Part shown: positions 26,530 to 34,521 of the stretch, one piece after another
Position numbering within the stretch: the first letter of the stretch is position 1
How the letters are laid out: each line of letters starts with the position of its first letter
Assembly: GCA_041747435.1 (NCBI GenBank)
Contig: JBGTFE010000059.1
Span: forward strand, 67,186-131,185
Direction: 5' to 3'
Length of the DNA stretch: 64,000 bases
Origin: JBGTFE01 sp041747435
GTDB taxonomy: Bacteria; Acidobacteriota; Blastocatellia; Pyrinomonadales; Pyrinomonadaceae
Made by a program: the position numbers and the translations under genes
The notes under the pieces: model-generated
What the model saw: the letters and a program-made list of their open reading frames with translations, nothing else
What the model was told of the DNA's origin: nothing
Database searches by the model: none

Positions 26530-26570
26530 AAATACAAAGAGCGGCAAAGACTTGAACTCTTCGCCACTCT
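26530..26570 (-). terminator. Terminator of the exopolysaccharide operon
   Basis: On the minus strand AGAGTGGCGAAGA pairs with TCTTTGCCGCTCT over 13 bp (two G-U pairs) around a 7-base loop, followed by a TTTGTATTTTG tract. It begins 25 bases after the stop codon of the PqqD-domain gene and marks the end of the long minus-strand block. Confidence 0.8.
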
Positions 26571-26595
26571 CATTAAAACGTTAGTAATCTTTCAA

Positions 26596-27081
26596 TTACG
26601 GAATGCATTGTCCGGCTACAGTATTGCAGTTGTTCGGATTCGGGCAACTAGTTTGCGCTACGCAGCTGCCGGGTGATGTACAGGCGCAGGAGGCGGTTGC
26701 CATCACGCTGGACGGCGCGGCAAGCGACGCGACAATCGGCAGCGCAATCACGGAGGCGAATCCGATCTTTTTAATGACTTCACGCCGGGTTTGTCCCTTG
26801 ATCCGTCTCGCCACATTCTCGGTAAGAAGATCCTTGGCGTTTAATTGTTCAATTGCCAACCAAACCAAATCCTCTTCCACACGGCTCCCAAACCCATTCT
26901 CAAGTGACTTAGTAATATCCGCGACCGAATTATTGCCATCACAAGACTTCCAAACTAACGCCGCCGTCTTATTGAGACAATGCGCTTTATTGGTGTCTAG
27001 ATCATAGATCAAAACTTCCTCCGGCATTTCCTGTACTACCAATCCTTGTTTGCGAGCCACCGGAATTTGCGAGTTATTCAT
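26596..27081 (-). CDS. PqqD-domain protein with membrane segment and six-cysteine tail
   Basis: This 161-residue protein has three parts. Residues 1-90 form a PqqD-like winged-helix domain (LIYDLDTNKAHCLNKTAALVW, then SVADITKSL), the fold that binds leader peptides in RiPP pathways. Residues 92-121 contain two arginine pairs (RR at 92-93 and 99-100) followed by a hydrophobic stretch (KKIGFASVIALPIVASLAAP), like a twin-arginine or signal-anchor segment in the interior of the protein. Residues 130-161 are a Cys/Ser/Pro/Asn-rich tail with cysteines at 132, 134, 140, 146, 152 and 159. It follows an HPr-kinase-like gene and is the last gene of the polysaccharide block. Whether the tail is exported, disulfide-bonded or modified is unknown. 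Confidence 0.85.
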   Translation of the reverse strand: MNNSQIPVARKQGLVVQEMPEEVLIYDLDTNKAHCLNKTAALVWKSCDGNNSVADITKSLENGFGSRVEEDLVWLAIEQLNAKDLLTENVARRIKGQTRREVIKKIGFASVIALPIVASLAAPSSVMATASCACTSPGSCVAQTSCPNPNNCNTVAGQCIP

Positions 27082-27136
27082 TTTTTCTCCTCCGCTTAAT
27101 TAACAATTTAGATAAAAACCTAATAGGTGCAATGTT

Positions 27137-27973
27137 TTATTTCACATTAGTTTCATACAACTCAAACAATAAGTCAATGAAACCTTTTGCCTCAGACCGT
27201 TTACTTTTGGCGATTATGGCACGATTTACTATTTTATTCAAGACTCGCAATGAGAATTCCGGGTCATGTCTTATCGGGATCGTATGCGGAACGATCTCGA
27301 GTATCGCCCGTCCCTCACTTAGAATTTCGGGTTCCCACTTTGCGCCGGGTTCAAATTGGGTGATTAACACCATACCGACGGGCAGCGGTGCGCTGCTTGT
27401 TTTGCCGCCCAGGGAAGTTGCCGAATATTCAGTTTGCTCGTATTTATCCACCATTTCGCGCAAAGAAAGCGTTTTCGGGAAGGGATGAACAAGTCCGTTT
27501 TCATCTAAAACCGCGTATTCGTCGGACAAATATAGAGCACCGCGTTTAATGAGTTCGGCAACGAGCGTCGATTTCCCTTGAAAGCTTTGCGCCGGAAAAA
27601 CAATCGCTTTTCCCTTCCACCCGACCACGCCCGCGTGCAAAAAGACTCTCGACACCGCAAATTCAGCGACAGTCAACCGAAGTCGAGAACAAAAAAATTT
27701 GAACATGTTCTCCTCTGAATCTCCACTCGTCATCAGCTCGCCGTCTTTATACAGCTCATAAAGACGGTCGTTGTTGACAGTTATCAGAAAATCATGTTTC
27801 GGTTTCAATCGACTATGAAGGACAAAGCAATTTGGAAAAATGCTCGGCAGATGATCCTTTATTTTCTGTAAAAATTCTCCGCTATTCGATCCAACCGCAA
27901 TTTTAACGCCGTAAGAATCAAATTTGAATCGGTAACGACGTTCCAAACAAGGAGCCTTTTTTTTTATGTTCAT
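27137..27973 (-). CDS. HPr-kinase-like ATPase (HprK-related)
   Basis: This 278-residue protein has the C-terminal HprK/PEP-carboxykinase-type domain seen in HprK-related kinases. The P-loop is SFQGKST (130-136), preceded by LHAGVVGWKGKAIVFPAQ and followed by the acidic SDEYAVLDENG (150-160), which contains the catalytic/metal aspartate region, and HPFPKTLSLR. It lacks the N-terminal DRTGG-like domain of classical HPr kinase, and no HPr gene is nearby. The ATG at 27973 is chosen; an open frame upstream overlaps the glycosyltransferase gene. Pairs of HprK-like and PqqD-like genes recur in bacteria without known function, and their substrate may be a peptide or protein. Confidence 0.82.
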   Translation of the reverse strand: MNIKKKAPCLERRYRFKFDSYGVKIAVGSNSGEFLQKIKDHLPSIFPNCFVLHSRLKPKHDFLITVNNDRLYELYKDGELMTSGDSEENMFKFFCSRLRLTVAEFAVSRVFLHAGVVGWKGKAIVFPAQSFQGKSTLVAELIKRGALYLSDEYAVLDENGLVHPFPKTLSLREMVDKYEQTEYSATSLGGKTSSAPLPVGMVLITQFEPGAKWEPEILSEGRAILEIVPHTIPIRHDPEFSLRVLNKIVNRAIIAKSKRSEAKGFIDLLFELYETNVK

Positions 27974-28058
27974 TTGTAAAAAGCCGAAATCAACTGTTAA
28001 TTCACGTTCTGAGTTGCGGGAAAAAAGTGGTCTTTGATTTTCGACTCTGGAAAACCGA

Positions 28059-29291
28059 TCACCTAAGCGAATTCTTATATTTCTCAAGCGCCGCTGCGAG
28101 CGAATATTTTTCCAATGCGGCTCGGCGCGAATTTTCTCCGAGTTCTGCAAGGATTTCGCTATCTGCATAAATTTTGCGAATCGTTCGGAAAAGCTCTTCG
28201 GGATCATTTGGTGAAACCGTCCATCCGACGTGTTCTTCCTCAATTACGCGCGCTACCTCGGAGTTCGCGTCGACGAGCGCCAATATCGGCTTGCCAACCG
28301 CCAAAATATTATATGTACGGCTTGGCATCGCTACACCGCGCATTTTTCCGACCAGCGAAACGATCGCTACATCGCAAGCATTTAAAAAATCAATTTGTTC
28401 CTTCCTCGGTTTGGGCGCTAATACGGTTACGTTTTTGAGGTTTCTTTCGCTTACTTCCCTTTCAAGCCACTTCCGTTTCACGCCGGCGCCGAGAAAAATA
28501 AAATGAAAGTGTTCATCGGTTTTTAGTTTTTCTGCGCACTCGATTATGCTTTCGAGGTCATGCGGAGGTCCCATATTTCCCGCATATAAAAATACAAATT
28601 TCTCCGACAAGTCAAGTTCCCGGAGCAATCGATTTTCCTCCCGCGGCTGCGGTTCAAGCTGTTCCAGATCAGCCCAATTCGGAATATAGTCTATCGGAAT
28701 ATCGAGTCCGAGCGTTTTCTTCTCCACAAGCTCGTGCATGTCGCGTCCGACAACTATGATCTTCGCGGTGTGTTTATAAAGCCATCGGTTAAAGAAGTCG
28801 AGAATCCTCGCAAAAAGAGAATTTTCCGACAATGTTCCTACGGCGACCAAGATTTCCGGATATTTATCGTGAATAAGAAGCACGTAGCTCGCGCCGCGCA
28901 CGAGCCCGGCGACGGCGGTGATAAAAGGCAGGCTCGGCGGAGCCGTAACTACAAGAATTTTGTCGCCCTTTCGAAAATTGAAAAGAGCTTTCCAGAAGGT
29001 AGATAAGCTCAGCGTGATCATATTGATCAGGCGGTAAAGAATTACGTTCTTGTCGAGTGTGGTTCCAAACGGTCGGAAAATAGTAACGTTCTTGCAAATT
29101 TCCTTTTTCGGCGCGCGAATTCCTCGCCCCGAGTAATTCGGCTGCCCGCAAATCACGCTTACCGTAAAATCTTCGGTCAATCCTTCGGCAATTTGCGTGA
29201 GATAATAACCCGTCGATGTTTCTTCGGGATAGTAAAGCTCGGTTACGACCCAAAGCTTCTTTTTGCGCTCGGTTTTATCGGTTTCTTTCAC
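28059..29291 (-). CDS. Glycosyltransferase family 4, WbuB-like (probable FucNAc transferase)
   Basis: This 410-residue GT-B enzyme resembles WbuB, the transferase linked to N-acetyl-L-fucosamine addition in O-antigen clusters. Features are the N-terminal VVTELYYPEETSTGYYLTQI with PNYSGRG, VTAPPSLPFI, the FVFLYAGNMGPPHDLESII donor-domain start, and MRGVAMPSRTYNILAVGKPI near the C-terminus. It begins with GTG at 29291, since no ATG is suitably placed. It immediately follows the three genes that would make UDP-FucNAc, which supports the substrate inference. It acts on the cytosolic face of the membrane. Confidence 0.82.
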   Translation of the reverse strand: MKETDKTERKKKLWVVTELYYPEETSTGYYLTQIAEGLTEDFTVSVICGQPNYSGRGIRAPKKEICKNVTIFRPFGTTLDKNVILYRLINMITLSLSTFWKALFNFRKGDKILVVTAPPSLPFITAVAGLVRGASYVLLIHDKYPEILVAVGTLSENSLFARILDFFNRWLYKHTAKIIVVGRDMHELVEKKTLGLDIPIDYIPNWADLEQLEPQPREENRLLRELDLSEKFVFLYAGNMGPPHDLESIIECAEKLKTDEHFHFIFLGAGVKRKWLEREVSERNLKNVTVLAPKPRKEQIDFLNACDVAIVSLVGKMRGVAMPSRTYNILAVGKPILALVDANSEVARVIEEEHVGWTVSPNDPEELFRTIRKIYADSEILAELGENSRRAALEKYSLAAALEKYKNSLR

Positions 29292-29322
29292 GAATTATGT
29301 CTGACAGCAGCAAACGTAGACT

Positions 29323-30423
29323 CTATGATACGTGTTTTTTCACGCTCAGATAACCCAAAACGATCTTGCTTACGGTTTGGGCGACGTTTTCCGTCGTGTA
29401 TTCTCTCGGCGCTTTCCAGTTTGAAGGCTGAGAAATTGCCAGCTTGATCGCGCGCAAAATCGAATCGGATTCGGCGCCGCTCAAAATGTTACTTCCACAT
29501 TCTATCGTTTCTGGACGTTCTGTCACATCGCGCAAAGTGATATTAGGGATTCCAAAGATCGCGCATTCTTCCTGCACCGTTCCGCTATCCGTCAAAACCG
29601 CGAGCGCATTTTTTTCCAGCTTTACAAAATCAAAAAAGCCCAATGGTTCGAGCAATTTTATCTTTGCTGGATCGATCTCGACGCCAGCGCTTTCCAGTTT
29701 CTGCGCCGTTCGCGGATGCACGCTGATCAGTACTTTTTTACTGAATTCGTCCGCAGCCCGCGTCAGACCGAAAACGATCTTTTTTAACCTCTCCGGCAAA
29801 TCGACGTTTTCTGCGCGGTGAAGCGTCACCAGAAAATAATCGAAAGGTCTAACGTCAAAGGTTTCGAGAGTCTGGCTGCCTTCAATTTTCGGTTCGAACG
29901 CATCCAAAACTTCTTTTATTGGATTTCCGGTAACAAAAATTCGTTCGCGTTGGATTCCTTCGCGCACGAGATTTTCCTTGCTGCGGTCAGTATATGGCAG
30001 CAAAATTGTGCTGGAATGATCGATAATGCGGCGGTTTACTTCTTCCGGAACACGATCGTCATAGCAGCGGTTTCCGGCTTCCATATGAAAAACCGGTATG
30101 CCGCGACGCGCCGCGACGATCGCAGACAGCGCGCTGTTCGTATCACCCAAAATCAGAACTCGGTCAGGCTTATACTCCGCCAGCACTTGGTCCGTTTTTG
30201 AAAGTATTTGACCGACCTGATCGCCGAAGCTGTCGGAAACAATTCCCAAATGAACATCCGGTGCTCGAATTTCTAAGTCTTTTAAAAAAATATCACTCAG
30301 ACTTTCGTGATAATTTTGACCCGTATGGACCGTAATATGTTCAGAGTGCTGATCGAGAATCTTCATCACGAGACTCAATCTTATGATTTCGGGTCGCGTC
30401 CCGAAAATTGTCATCACTTTCAT
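29323..30423 (-). CDS. UDP-N-acetylglucosamine 2-epimerase family (WecB/FnlC/CapG type)
   Basis: This is a 366-residue non-hydrolysing 2-epimerase. It starts MKVMTIFGTRPEIIRLSLVM and has HTGQNYHESLSDIF, LILGDTNSALSA, FHMEAGNRCYDDRVPEE (with the substrate-binding and catalytic acidic residues) and LTDSGTVQEECAIFGIP. WecB converts UDP-GlcNAc to UDP-ManNAc, while FnlC/CapG members convert UDP-N-acetyl-L-pneumosamine-type sugar to UDP-L-FucNAc. The context, directly after CapE- and reductase-like genes, favours the second. The gap to the upstream gene is 7 bases. Confidence 0.9.
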   Translation of the reverse strand: MKVMTIFGTRPEIIRLSLVMKILDQHSEHITVHTGQNYHESLSDIFLKDLEIRAPDVHLGIVSDSFGDQVGQILSKTDQVLAEYKPDRVLILGDTNSALSAIVAARRGIPVFHMEAGNRCYDDRVPEEVNRRIIDHSSTILLPYTDRSKENLVREGIQRERIFVTGNPIKEVLDAFEPKIEGSQTLETFDVRPFDYFLVTLHRAENVDLPERLKKIVFGLTRAADEFSKKVLISVHPRTAQKLESAGVEIDPAKIKLLEPLGFFDFVKLEKNALAVLTDSGTVQEECAIFGIPNITLRDVTERPETIECGSNILSGAESDSILRAIKLAISQPSNWKAPREYTTENVAQTVSKIVLGYLSVKKHVS

Positions 30424-30430
30424 AATTCAA

Positions 30431-31483
30431 TCAGCTTCCGGCGTTCAAAAATCGCGCGATCTCTTCATTCGCGTTTCCAAGCAGTGTTTTTAAGTCGTCA
30501 ACGGAGACATTCGCGTCTTTCGAAGAGTATTCATTGGTAAGCGCCGGTGTAAAATCCTGTGCTCCGCGAAGTTCAGGTAAAACGGGTAGGATCACATAAT
30601 ATCCGCCGCGTTCGACGGTACGGAAACACTCTTCCTCGGACACCATTATCTCGTGAACTTTTTCGCCCGGACGAATTCCGGTAAATTCGATCGGCAAATC
30701 TTTGTTACCCATCAGAGCCTTTGCAACATCTACAATATTCGCAGCAGGAACGTTTGGAACGAAGATCTCGCCGCGGTTTCCGTGTGAAGTTACCGCAAAA
30801 ACCGTATCGACCGCTTTATCCAAACTCAACAAAAACCGCGTCATTTCCGGGAGTGTAATTGTCAAAGTTTTATTTTGCCGGATCTGTTCGACAAAAAGCG
30901 GAACGATCGAACCGCGCGAAGCAATTACGTTTCCGTATCGCACACAGATAAATCGCGTGTTTTTACAGTCGCGATTCGCTTCGATCAAAAGTCGCTCCTG
31001 CAGCGCCTTTGTCATTCCCATCACATTAATCGGCTTACAGGCTTTATCGGTGGAAATACCAACGACACTTTCGACGGGCAAATCGTTTTCGCGAACTGCA
31101 CGCACCAGATTTTCTGCGCCGTATATATTGGTCAGGATCGCTTCAAACGGAAAATATTCACATGAAGGAACTTGTTTTAAAGCGGCGGCGTGAAAAACGA
31201 CGTCGGCTTCACGAATCGCCGAAAGAACGGCGGAATAATCGCGAACATCTCCGATCCGAAAGTTCAGCAGATCCTGCGAATTCTGATAAATAATGTCGTC
31301 AGTTGCAGTTTGGCGATGCATATATTCCAGCCGCATATAATGTTGTTTCGCTTCATCGCGCGAAAAAACCGTGATCTGCGCGGGCTTTCCCATTTCGCCG
31401 GCGAGCAAACGCCGTACTAGAATTTGACCGAGCGAACCTGTACCGCCGGTAATTAATATTCGTTTTCCTTCAAGAAGTTTCAT
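30431..31483 (-). CDS. UDP-GlcNAc 4,6-dehydratase/5-epimerase, CapE/FnlA-like
   Basis: This is a 350-residue short-chain dehydrogenase with the NAD(P) loop GGTGSLG (13-19). The catalytic site reads GISTDKA with NVMGMTK, so methionine M155 stands where most SDRs have tyrosine and K159 is kept. This Ser-Met-Lys pattern is known for CapE-type inverting dehydratases. They start the route from UDP-GlcNAc to UDP-2-acetamido-2,6-dideoxy-L-hexoses. Its neighbours are the reductase and 2-epimerase expected for UDP-L-FucNAc. The substrate assignment is by context and family. Confidence 0.88.
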   Translation of the reverse strand: MKLLEGKRILITGGTGSLGQILVRRLLAGEMGKPAQITVFSRDEAKQHYMRLEYMHRQTATDDIIYQNSQDLLNFRIGDVRDYSAVLSAIREADVVFHAAALKQVPSCEYFPFEAILTNIYGAENLVRAVRENDLPVESVVGISTDKACKPINVMGMTKALQERLLIEANRDCKNTRFICVRYGNVIASRGSIVPLFVEQIRQNKTLTITLPEMTRFLLSLDKAVDTVFAVTSHGNRGEIFVPNVPAANIVDVAKALMGNKDLPIEFTGIRPGEKVHEIMVSEEECFRTVERGGYYVILPVLPELRGAQDFTPALTNEYSSKDANVSVDDLKTLLGNANEEIARFLNAGS

Positions 31484-31495
31484 TAGTTTTAAGAA

Positions 31496-32374
31496 TTATC
31501 GTACCAAAACGCCATACGGCGTTGGATCTTGAACCATTCTTTCGATCATTTCGCGCCAATCCGGCGGTTCAAAATTAGTTTCCTTTCGGAATTTCGTTGA
31601 ATCAAGGGTCCGATCAATACAAACGTCTTCAAACGGTTCGATCTCAACGTCGATCCCGTAGCTCGCTTTCATCAACTTCAGCAAGTCGAACTTATTTATC
31701 GGTTCGCTCGAAACATGATAAAGTCCGCGTAAGTCCTGATGATTTTTAATCAAATCCGCGATCAGCTCCGCAAAAACTATCGTCGGAAAACCGGAATATA
31801 TCGCATTGACGTATCCGTTGACCGCTCCGCCGCGGTTGCTCAGAAACCATTCGACCAAACTGTGATTCGTCAGAAGTTCCCTGCCTATTATCGACGTTCT
31901 AAGCGTCAGCGAATTTCCTTCGGTTACTTCGCCCAGATTTTTACTTTTGCCGTAAATGTCGGTCGCATTCGGAGCGTCTTCTTCACTATAATTTCCCTTT
32001 TTTCCGTCAAAAACGCAATCCGTGCTTATATTTATCAGTCGCGCATCGTATTTTTCCGCAAGCACAGCAAGCTCGTGTGGAAAGATTGAGTTTATTTGAA
32101 GGGTTTTGACAATGTTCTTTGAACTCGGAAGCTGTTTCACAATACCGACAGCATTAAATATCACCTGCGGATTGCATCGCCTAACTGCGTTTTCGACCGT
32201 CTCGAAATTTTCCGCCGAGACTGAATCAAACGTCTTTTCCCGATCAAAAATCGCAAATTTTTCGTAGCGCGAAAATTCGCCGCGAACGCAGGTCCAAACG
32301 TCGAATTCACGTTGCCATCTTTGAACTAATTTGTGTCCGAGCATTCCGCTTCCGCCCAGAACCAAAATTCTCAT
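31496..32374 (-). CDS. SDR-family sugar-nucleotide reductase (RmlD/FnlB-like)
   Basis: This 292-residue Rossmann-fold reductase begins RILVLGGSGMLGHKLVQRW. It contains NAVGIVKQLP, NISTDCVFDGKKGNYSE and the catalytic YGKSKNLGE. It is RmlD-like in layout, but its place just before the CapE/FnlA-like and 2-epimerase genes fits the C4-reductase (FnlB/CapF) of UDP-L-FucNAc synthesis. It lacks the C-terminal cupin domain of staphylococcal CapF. dTDP-rhamnose reductase is less likely, as no rmlA, rmlB or rmlC is seen. Confidence 0.82.
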   Translation of the reverse strand: MRILVLGGSGMLGHKLVQRWQREFDVWTCVRGEFSRYEKFAIFDREKTFDSVSAENFETVENAVRRCNPQVIFNAVGIVKQLPSSKNIVKTLQINSIFPHELAVLAEKYDARLINISTDCVFDGKKGNYSEEDAPNATDIYGKSKNLGEVTEGNSLTLRTSIIGRELLTNHSLVEWFLSNRGGAVNGYVNAIYSGFPTIVFAELIADLIKNHQDLRGLYHVSSEPINKFDLLKLMKASYGIDVEIEPFEDVCIDRTLDSTKFRKETNFEPPDWREMIERMVQDPTPYGVLVR

Positions 32375-32442
32375 ATATTTTTTCGAATCGAATCTAGTTG
32401 TAAAGTGGAGTGCGTTCGCAGGTGCCGAACAATCAATTCAAA

Positions 32443-33429
32443 TCAATCTTCGTTTTCATTTTCATCGATGGATTTTTTTAGATTTTTAACATCGATCGCT
32501 GTCGTTCCGATTTGTTCGACGACCAATCCCGCGGCGATATTTGCAAGTTTTGAAGCTTCCCGGTAATTCAAACCGGAAGCGATCGCGACGGCGAGAGTCG
32601 CTATAACCGTATCGCCCGCACCTGTCACATCGTAAACATTTCTGGCTAAAGCATCGAAATTGGAAACATCACCGTTCTTTTCAAAAAGGGTCATGCCTTT
32701 TTCGCCGTGAGTTATCAAAACCCCGTCGATTGAAATCGTTTCCAAAAGTCTTTTTCCGGCTTTATTGATCAAATCGCTTTCGTGATCTTCAAACTTACAT
32801 GCGTCGATCGCTTCTTTCCGGTTTGGAGTCAAAATCGTCGCTCCCTGATACTTTGAATAATCTTTGCCTTTTGGATCAACTAAAACTTTCTTATTTTTCT
32901 CGATACAATGTGCGAGCAAACGCGCTAGAAGGTTTTCGGTCAAGAATCCCTTGGCATAGTCGGAAATAATGACGATATCTACGCCTTCTAGTGTCTCTTC
33001 TATCTTGCCAAAAACCAAATCGGCTTCTTTGTCGGAAATGGATTCGGTTTTTTCCTGATCGAGGCGCACGATTTGTTGGCTATGCGCGACGATTCGGGTC
33101 TTAACCGTCGTTCGGTGGTTTTCGATCGCGACCAAAAATTGAGAAGAAATTTTGGATCGTTCTAAGATATCCGAAAGATCTCTTGCTTCGGCGTCATTGC
33201 CGACAATGCCGATCAAAACGGCTTCCGCCCCCAAACCGACGACATTTGCAGCAACATTTGCCGCTCCTCCGGCAGCTACGCTTGTTTTTTCCAATTTAAC
33301 AACGGGAACGGGCGCTTCCGGCGAAATCCTGCTCACACTGCCCCACCAATAACGGTCGAGCATAACGTCACCGATTATCAAAACCCTTACACTTGAAAAA
33401 TTTTTGATGAGTTCTTTTGTCGTTTCCAA
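32443..33429 (-). CDS. D-glycero-beta-D-manno-heptose-7-phosphate kinase (HldE domain I / RfaE1)
   Basis: This 328-residue PfkB-family kinase phosphorylates heptose-7-phosphate at C1. Signatures are LIIGDVMLDRYWWG, SRISPEAPVPVV, AAGGAANVAANV, LVDPKGKDYSKY and the catalytic DVTGAGDTVIATLA. The sequence corresponds to the N-terminal half of E. coli HldE only. The nucleotidyltransferase half is in the next gene. The start appears to be TTG at 33429, because no ATG precedes the first conserved strand. The gap to the next gene upstream is 5 bases. Confidence 0.93.
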   Translation of the reverse strand: METTKELIKNFSSVRVLIIGDVMLDRYWWGSVSRISPEAPVPVVKLEKTSVAAGGAANVAANVVGLGAEAVLIGIVGNDAEARDLSDILERSKISSQFLVAIENHRTTVKTRIVAHSQQIVRLDQEKTESISDKEADLVFGKIEETLEGVDIVIISDYAKGFLTENLLARLLAHCIEKNKKVLVDPKGKDYSKYQGATILTPNRKEAIDACKFEDHESDLINKAGKRLLETISIDGVLITHGEKGMTLFEKNGDVSNFDALARNVYDVTGAGDTVIATLAVAIASGLNYREASKLANIAAGLVVEQIGTTAIDVKNLKKSIDENENED

Positions 33430-33434
33430 TTTTT

Positions 33435-34451
33435 TCAGATCTTATGCTGCAGTAATTTCTGATCCAAAGTTTCGCACCAAATGTGACCGATGGTAATGTG
33501 GGCTTCCTGAATTCTGGCTGTCCTTTCAGATGGAATTAAAGCGCACGCGTCACAGAGTGAGGCGAGTTTTTTACCATTCGCTCCTGTTAAACCGACCACT
33601 TTGCAGCCGAGATTTCGCGCGGTCATCGCGGCGGCGATCACATTCGGCGAATTCCCGCTCGTGCTGATCGCGATCAAAAGATCGCCGGGTCGCGCCAACG
33701 CTTCCACTTGGCGAGCAAAAACACGCTCAAAACTGTAATCATTCGCGAGCGCAGTTAAAACCGAAGTGTCAGTTGTCAGTGCGATTGCGGGCAGCGCCGC
33801 TCGCTCAGTTTCGTAGCGTCCGACGAATTCCGCCGCAAGATGCTGCGCGTCTGCCGCGCTTCCGCCGTTGCCGCAGATCAAAATTTTATTGCCGCTCTTA
33901 AATGTTTCAAAGATCAAATCCGCACACTCGTCGATCGTCGCAGACATCTCATCGACAATTTTTTGAAACACGTCAAGATGTTGAGTGAGCGATTTTAAAG
34001 TCAAACTTTCCTCGTCAACTTCAGGATTCAATTCTTCACTTTTCATTCCTCTTATTTTCTCAACGATCCCGCTTGATGAATATCCATTCTTAAGTTCTAA
34101 AGAATAGACTTCACCACCGTTTTTTCTAACAAAATCCGCGCCGATAATTTCGTTTTCCGACCAATCACCGCCTTTGACCAGAACGTCGGGCTTGATCTCA
34201 GCGATCAATTTTTCCGGCGTCAGCTCGTCAAAAATTCTTACCTCATCAACCGGTTTTAAGCTCAGGAGAATAGCGGCTCGATCGTTTTCGCTTACAAACG
34301 GACGATTTTCACCGCGTATCGCCCGAACCGATCGGTCGCTGTTAATCCCGATTATCAGCTTTGTTCCCAAAGCTCGGGCGCGCGCAAGCAGATCGATATG
34401 CCCGGGATGAATGATGTCGAAACATCCATTGGTAAAAACCACTTTTTCCAT
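33435..34451 (-). CDS. Fusion: heptose-1-phosphate nucleotidyltransferase (RfaE2/HldC) + sedoheptulose-7-phosphate isomerase (GmhA)
   Basis: This 338-residue protein joins two heptose enzymes. Residues 1-134 are a cytidylyltransferase-like domain with the HPGH active-site motif (15-18, in TNGCFDIIHPGHIDLL) and SSSGIVEKI at its end. After a short acidic linker, residues 150-338 are a SIS-fold GmhA with ICGNGGSAADAQHLAAEFVG (192-211), TDTSVLTALANDY and the STSGNSPNV loop. GmhA makes heptose-7-phosphate from sedoheptulose-7-phosphate, and RfaE2 later activates heptose-1-phosphate. With the kinase gene beside it, three of the steps are encoded. No GmhB phosphatase or HldD epimerase is in the window. 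Confidence 0.92.
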   Translation of the reverse strand: MEKVVFTNGCFDIIHPGHIDLLARARALGTKLIIGINSDRSVRAIRGENRPFVSENDRAAILLSLKPVDEVRIFDELTPEKLIAEIKPDVLVKGGDWSENEIIGADFVRKNGGEVYSLELKNGYSSSGIVEKIRGMKSEELNPEVDEESLTLKSLTQHLDVFQKIVDEMSATIDECADLIFETFKSGNKILICGNGGSAADAQHLAAEFVGRYETERAALPAIALTTDTSVLTALANDYSFERVFARQVEALARPGDLLIAISTSGNSPNVIAAAMTARNLGCKVVGLTGANGKKLASLCDACALIPSERTARIQEAHITIGHIWCETLDQKLLQHKI

Positions 34452-34521
34452 AATTCCTGACTAAAGACGACTTCTTAAAAATATGTGATTCGTTATAACC
34501 TCTTTTATTAAAACAGATGGT

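Noticed and set aside
27974..28243. N-terminal extension of the HPr-kinase-like gene
   Set aside because: It overlaps the end of the WbuB-like gene by 185 bases and has low-complexity basic sequence; the ATG at 27973 is more likely.
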